Shown here piece after piece: positions 15,598-18,629 of a DNA stretch of 18,629 nucleotides. Both the position numbers and the translations under genes were made by a program. Origin of the DNA: DASXBA01 sp046729895 (GTDB lineage: Bacteria; Actinomycetota; Thermoleophilia; Solirubrobacterales; Thermoleophilaceae). The stretch is taken from positions 1-18,629 of the forward strand of contig JBKPHP010000042.1 of the NCBI GenBank assembly GCA_046729895.1, written 5' to 3'. The notes under the pieces are model-generated. The model saw only the letters and a list, made by a program, of their open reading frames with translations, had not been told where the DNA came from and did no database searches. How positions within the stretch are numbered: position 1 is the first letter of the stretch; each line of letters starts with the position of its first letter.

Positions 15598-16479
15598 TCA
15601 GCTGTTCCAGAGCGATTCCAATGCTTCGACCACGCGGCTGGCATGTATGCCGTCGGCGTCGCGGTCCGGATTGAAGTCGGCGAGTGAGACTCCCAGGAGG
15701 TTGGTTGCGGCGACGAGCGGTCGGGTGAGCGCGACGAGCTCGTCCCAGTCGAGCCCGAGCGGTTGCGGATAGCTGATGGCGGGCAGCACGGCTTCGTCGA
15801 GGACGTCGAGGTCGAGATGCAGCCACGCGGGGCGCCCCGCGAGCAGCGCAGCGGCGTCAGCCCCCACACGGACGGCACCGCGCTCGCGTACCTCGGGCGC
15901 GGTGAGGGCGTGGATCGCTGGGTCGAGACGGGCGTTCTCGCGGGCGATGTCGGGATGAAGCTCCGCGGGGCGGTGCCCCAGCAGCACGACGGCGGCCGGG
16001 TCGATTAGCGGCTCCTGCCCCTCGAGCAGTCCGGGCGGGCCGTGGCCGGTCAGGATCGCGAGGTCCATGTCGGCCGCCTCGCCGGTCGGCGAGCTCTCAC
16101 CGTCGTAGAAATCCGCGTGCCCGTCGATGAACCAGAGGCCGGTGTCGCGGGGCAGCGCCTGAAAGACGCCGAGCAGGAGGGTGCAGTCGCCGCCGAGGAC
16201 GAGCGGACGCTCGCGAGCCTCCAGGCGCTCGCGAGCCTCCATTACCTCGCGCACACGGGAGGCGATCGCCATCGACGCCCGGCGTACCTCGGGCGCGCCG
16301 ATTACGCCGGTATCGGGGTCGCGTCGCGAGTCGCGGATGCGCGCGTCCGCCTCACCGGCGTCGCGCGCGCGGAGGCGCTCGACGAGTCCCGCCGCCCGAA
16401 GCGCCGCCGGCGCGCGTTCCTCGCCGCGTTGTGCCCCCGAGCAGTCGATCGGCGCGTCGACGATGGCCAGCGGAGCCAT
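15598..16479 (-). CDS. Arginase/agmatinase (ureohydrolase) family protein
   Basis: A 293-residue protein starting at ATG 16479; the frame is open upstream to the next gene's start but that segment is low-complexity Arg/Ser. Metal-site motifs in order are VLGGDC (96-99), FIDGHADFYDGE (Asp119, His121, Asp123) and HLDLDVLDE (Asp223, Asp225, Asp228), followed by SLADFNPDRD near the end. This matches the two-Mn ureohydrolase fold that cleaves guanidino compounds to urea. The His that normally ends the first motif (GGDH) is Cys99 here, a substitution I recall in other actinobacterial arginase-like proteins, so activity and substrate are open. It may hydrolyse arginine, agmatine, formiminoglutamate or a different amidine. 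The gene appears monocistronic and shares a 206-base divergent region with the beta-propeller gene. Confidence 0.85.
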   Translation of the reverse strand: MAPLAIVDAPIDCSGAQRGEERAPAALRAAGLVERLRARDAGEADARIRDSRRDPDTGVIGAPEVRRASMAIASRVREVMEARERLEARERPLVLGGDCTLLLGVFQALPRDTGLWFIDGHADFYDGESSPTGEAADMDLAILTGHGPPGLLEGQEPLIDPAAVVLLGHRPAELHPDIARENARLDPAIHALTAPEVRERGAVRVGADAAALLAGRPAWLHLDLDVLDEAVLPAISYPQPLGLDWDELVALTRPLVAATNLLGVSLADFNPDRDADGIHASRVVEALESLWNS

Positions 16480-16673
16480 TCCTTCATTCTCGCGGGGCTT
16501 TTGGTCGCGCGTCCACGAGCGCCGCTGGCCTTCGCTTGGCGCCGCGAATGGGGCTTCAACTCCCGTGCGGGCAGAGCGGCGAGATTTCGGAAGCGTCCTA
16601 CTTTGAGGAGCCCATGGCCCCAAAAGGCAGCACGCTAGGCAGGAGATCTTGAGCTGATCGGTGGCCCGGCCGG

Positions 16674-16679
16674 TAGGGT
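16674..16679 (+). promoter_or_regulatory. Putative leaderless -10 box of the beta-propeller gene
   Basis: TAGGGT in the context CCGGTAGGGTCC ends exactly 6 bases before ATG 16686, and no Shine-Dalgarno is present. A TTGAGC at 16649-16654 could serve as a -35 box with a slightly long 19-base spacer. Confidence 0.45.
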
Positions 16680-16685
16680 CCGCCA

Positions 16686-17939
16686 ATGCAAAGAGAGATC
16701 ATCCGTCCCGCCCGCCCGTTTGCGCTCGCCGTCGCCGCCGCGCTCGCCTCACTCGCCGCGCTGGCGGCCTACCCCGTCGCCGCTACCGCCCGCCGCCCGC
16801 CCACTCGCGGCGTGCTCGTCGTCTCCAACAACTGGGCGGGAACGGCCCACATCATCGACCTGCGCACGCTCCGCAAGCTCAAGCGGGTCAACGTGATACC
16901 CGACAAGGACCGGCGGATCGCGGAGATCAGCGCCAACCCGACACGCAGGTTCTACTTCGACAACGTCCGCGCGCTCGTGGGTGAGGGCCACAACCAGTAC
17001 GTGGACGACGGCTTCCCGTCCAAGGACGGCCGGCTCGTCTACTTCTCCCGGCCGAGCTTCGCGGACGTCGTCGCCATCAGCGTCCGCTCGGGGCGCATCG
17101 TCTGGCGCGTCCCGGTCGACGGGTACCGCGCCGACCACATGGCGCTGTCGCCCAGCGGGCGGCGGCTGTTGGTCTCCGCCTCCACGGCGCGGGCGGTCGA
17201 CGTCATCGATACACGCCGCGGGCGAATTGTGGGACGCATCCCCTCCGGGGACTCGCCGCACGAGATCAACTTCTCACGCAACGGCCGGCGCATCTTCCAC
17301 GGCAGCATCGGCTTGGTCTACACCGACATGGACGATCCCTCGCAGGACGCGACCAAGGGTGAGCGCGTTTTCGAGATCATCGACGCGCGCACGCTCAAGG
17401 TGCTGCGGCGGATCGAGATGGGCCGGGAGCTGGCCGCGTGGGGCCTGGGTGCCAGCGGCGCGGTGCGACCGATGGCGATCTCACCGGACGAGCGCTACGT
17501 GTACTTCCAGCTCTCGTTCCTGCATGGGTTCGTCGAGTACGACCTGCGCGCACGCCGCCCCAGGCGGATTTCGCTGCTCCCGATCTCCCCCGAGGCGCGC
17601 AGGCTGCCACGCACGCGCTACCTGCTCGACTCCGCGATGCACGGTCTCGCGCTCAACCCGAGGGGCACGCGGTTCTGCGTCGCCGCGACGATGTCGGGCT
17701 ATGCCGCCATCGTCTCGCGCCGGACGCTTCGCCCGATCCGCCGGATCATCCCCGTGGGCCGCGTCCCCTACTGGTCGACGTCGAGTCCGCACGGGCGCTG
17801 GTGCTTCGTGTCCGTCGCGCGCAACGATCGCGTGGCGGTGATCAGCTACCGGAGAGCGCGGCTCGCCCGCTTCATCCGCGTGGGCTTCCACCCCCAGCGG
17901 ATGCGCACGGGAAGGCTGCGCGTCTCCGCGTTGCGATAG
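16686..17939 (+). CDS. Secreted YVTN/YncE-like beta-propeller protein
   Basis: A 417-residue protein with an N-terminal signal peptide (ARPFALAVAAALASLAALAA, then AATA) and then repeated propeller blades. Each blade has a 'name plus value' pattern: GVLVVSNNWAGTAHIIDLRT; LVYFSRPSFADVVAISVRSG; HMALSPSGRRLLVSASTARA followed by VDVIDTRRGRIVGRIPSGDSP; MAISPDERYVYFQLSF; LALNPRGTRFCVAATMSGYA; and CFVSVARNDRVAVISYRRA. Such blades form ring-shaped surface or exported proteins that bind ligands or partners; many have no known enzymatic role. About seven repeats fit the length. The mature protein is very basic. A convergent partial SDR ends 24 bases downstream. Function beyond the fold cannot be assigned. 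Confidence 0.85.
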   Translation: MQREIIRPARPFALAVAAALASLAALAAYPVAATARRPPTRGVLVVSNNWAGTAHIIDLRTLRKLKRVNVIPDKDRRIAEISANPTRRFYFDNVRALVGEGHNQYVDDGFPSKDGRLVYFSRPSFADVVAISVRSGRIVWRVPVDGYRADHMALSPSGRRLLVSASTARAVDVIDTRRGRIVGRIPSGDSPHEINFSRNGRRIFHGSIGLVYTDMDDPSQDATKGERVFEIIDARTLKVLRRIEMGRELAAWGLGASGAVRPMAISPDERYVYFQLSFLHGFVEYDLRARRPRRISLLPISPEARRLPRTRYLLDSAMHGLALNPRGTRFCVAATMSGYAAIVSRRTLRPIRRIIPVGRVPYWSTSSPHGRWCFVSVARNDRVAVISYRRARLARFIRVGFHPQRMRTGRLRVSALR

Positions 17940-17963
17940 CCGGCGAGAGCGCCTTCCCGGCGG

Positions 17964-18629
17964 CTAGGCCATCGTCAGCCCACCGCTCACCGACAGTGTC
18001 TGGCCGGTGATGAAGCCCGCGCGCTCGGAGGCCAGGAAGGCCACTGCCGCGGCGACATCGGAGGGCTCGCCCAGGCGGCGCATTGGCACGGCCCGGGTCA
18101 GCGAATCGATCAGCTTCTCGCCGCCGGTCTCGGCCATGCCGTCGAGCAGCGGGGTGCGTGTGGGGCCGGGGCAGACCGCGTTGGCGGTCACGCCGGAGCG
18201 GGCAACCTCGCGTGCGATCGTCTTGGTGAAGGCGATCACGCCGCCCTTGGCACCCGAGTAGACGGACTCGAGCGAAGACCCGACGCGCCCGGCGTCCGAG
18301 CCGATGTTCACCACTCGCCCGAAGCCCCGCTCGACCATGCCGGCCAGGACCTGCCTGGTGACTCGCAGGCAGCCCTTGAAGTTGATCTCGATCACGCGGT
18401 CCCAGAACTGCTCTTCGGTCTCGAGGAACGGCCGCAGCTCGTCCCACCCCGCGTTGTTCACGACGATCTCGATCGGGCCGAGCGCCTGCGAGGCCGCCCG
18501 CACGCCGGCGGCGACCGACTCGGTCGAGGTCACGTCGAGCTCCACTGCGACCGCGCGGCGGCCTCCGTCGGAGATCGCCGCGGCCGTCTCCTCGGCGCCG
18601 TCCAGATGCAGGTCGGCCACCGCAACCGC
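17964..18629 (-). CDS. SDR dehydrogenase, BadH-like (partial, 5' end outside window)
   Basis: At least 222 residues are visible, from the window edge to TAG 17966-17964. The reading frame continues past the edge, and the missing part should hold the TGxxxGIG cofactor loop. Residues AVADLHLDGAEET fit the end of the second beta-strand, with Asp positioned for NAD(H). NNAGWDELRPF, the SDAGRVGSSLESVYSGAKGG active site (Ser and Tyr 13 apart, Lys 4 further on), CPGPTRTPLL and the terminal ITGQTLSVSGGLTMA closely resemble BadH, the 2-hydroxycyclohexanecarboxyl-CoA dehydrogenase of alicyclic acid and benzoate degradation. The role in CoA-ester beta-oxidation is inferred from that resemblance; related SDRs act on other hydroxyacyl substrates. 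GTG 18620 is an internal codon, not the true start. Confidence 0.88.
   Translation of the reverse strand, partial: AVAVADLHLDGAEETAAAISDGGRRAVAVELDVTSTESVAAGVRAASQALGPIEIVVNNAGWDELRPFLETEEQFWDRVIEINFKGCLRVTRQVLAGMVERGFGRVVNIGSDAGRVGSSLESVYSGAKGGVIAFTKTIAREVARSGVTANAVCPGPTRTPLLDGMAETGGEKLIDSLTRAVPMRRLGEPSDVAAAVAFLASERAGFITGQTLSVSGGLTMA

Noticed and set aside
16201..16248. Short direct repeat of CGCTCGCGAGCCTCCA-like sequence
   Set aside because: Two copies of a 16-base string within the arginase gene encode its E-A-R-E-R-L helical repeat. This is protein-level periodicity rather than a mobile or regulatory repeat.
17940..17963. GCCGG/CCGGC complementarity between the convergent propeller and SDR genes
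   Set aside because: Only about 5 bp of stem with a long loop in GC-rich DNA; not distinguishable from chance.

Overview
This is an 18.6 kb stretch of high-GC DNA. Its codon use is dominated by G/C-ending codons, long spurious ORFs lie antisense to most genes, and GTG starts are common. Gene content and style (Fcs-type CoA ligase, DHA2 transporters, small VOC/NTF2/DHFR-like proteins, start codons lying directly behind a TANNNT box) suggest a soil actinobacterium, probably class Thermoleophilia (Solirubrobacterales/Gaiellales type). The lineage is an inference from overall feel, not from a marker gene. I see no rRNA, tRNA, CRISPR array, insertion sequence or phage gene.

Layout. Bases 1-105 hold the last 34 codons of an unidentified + gene. 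They face a - strand acyltransferase-3 membrane protein (start 1082) that is recognisable only to about base 252. A strong hairpin (129-166) lies between them. A VOC/glyoxalase-like protein follows at 1237-1707. Bases 1737-4032 hold a classic regulator/pump pair: a DHA2-family MFS exporter (-) and a divergent TetR regulator (+), with two near-identical palindromes between them. A secreted GH31 glycosidase occupies 4086-6554 (-). After a ~400-base gene-poor gap come four + genes: metallophosphoesterase, NTF2-like protein, DHFR/RibD-like reductase and an enoyl-CoA hydratase-family protein. Facing the hydratase is a damaged MMPL/RND transporter (9821-11172, -), which lacks its 5' half and carries a frameshift. 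It abuts an unusual MFS protein (11173-12834, -) with an apparent extracytoplasmic C-terminal domain. Divergent from that MFS gene is a translationally coupled pair: a feruloyl-CoA synthase-type ligase and an SDR dehydrogenase (12904-15587). The window closes with an arginase-family protein (-), a secreted beta-propeller protein (+) and a partial BadH-like SDR (-) running off the right edge.

How the genes fit together. The clearest functional units are the TetR/DHA2 efflux pair and the ligase-SDR operon with its divergent transporter. The ligase, the two SDRs and the hydratase-family protein could all act on CoA thioesters of aromatic or alicyclic acids, but they are not one operon and no vanillin dehydrogenase is visible. 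The rest looks like ordinary accessory housekeeping. The most notable sequence-level observations are the decayed MMPL gene, the apparent loss of the acyltransferase 3' end, the twin operators, and a recurring TANNNT box placed exactly 6 bases before start codons, which points to leaderless transcription.
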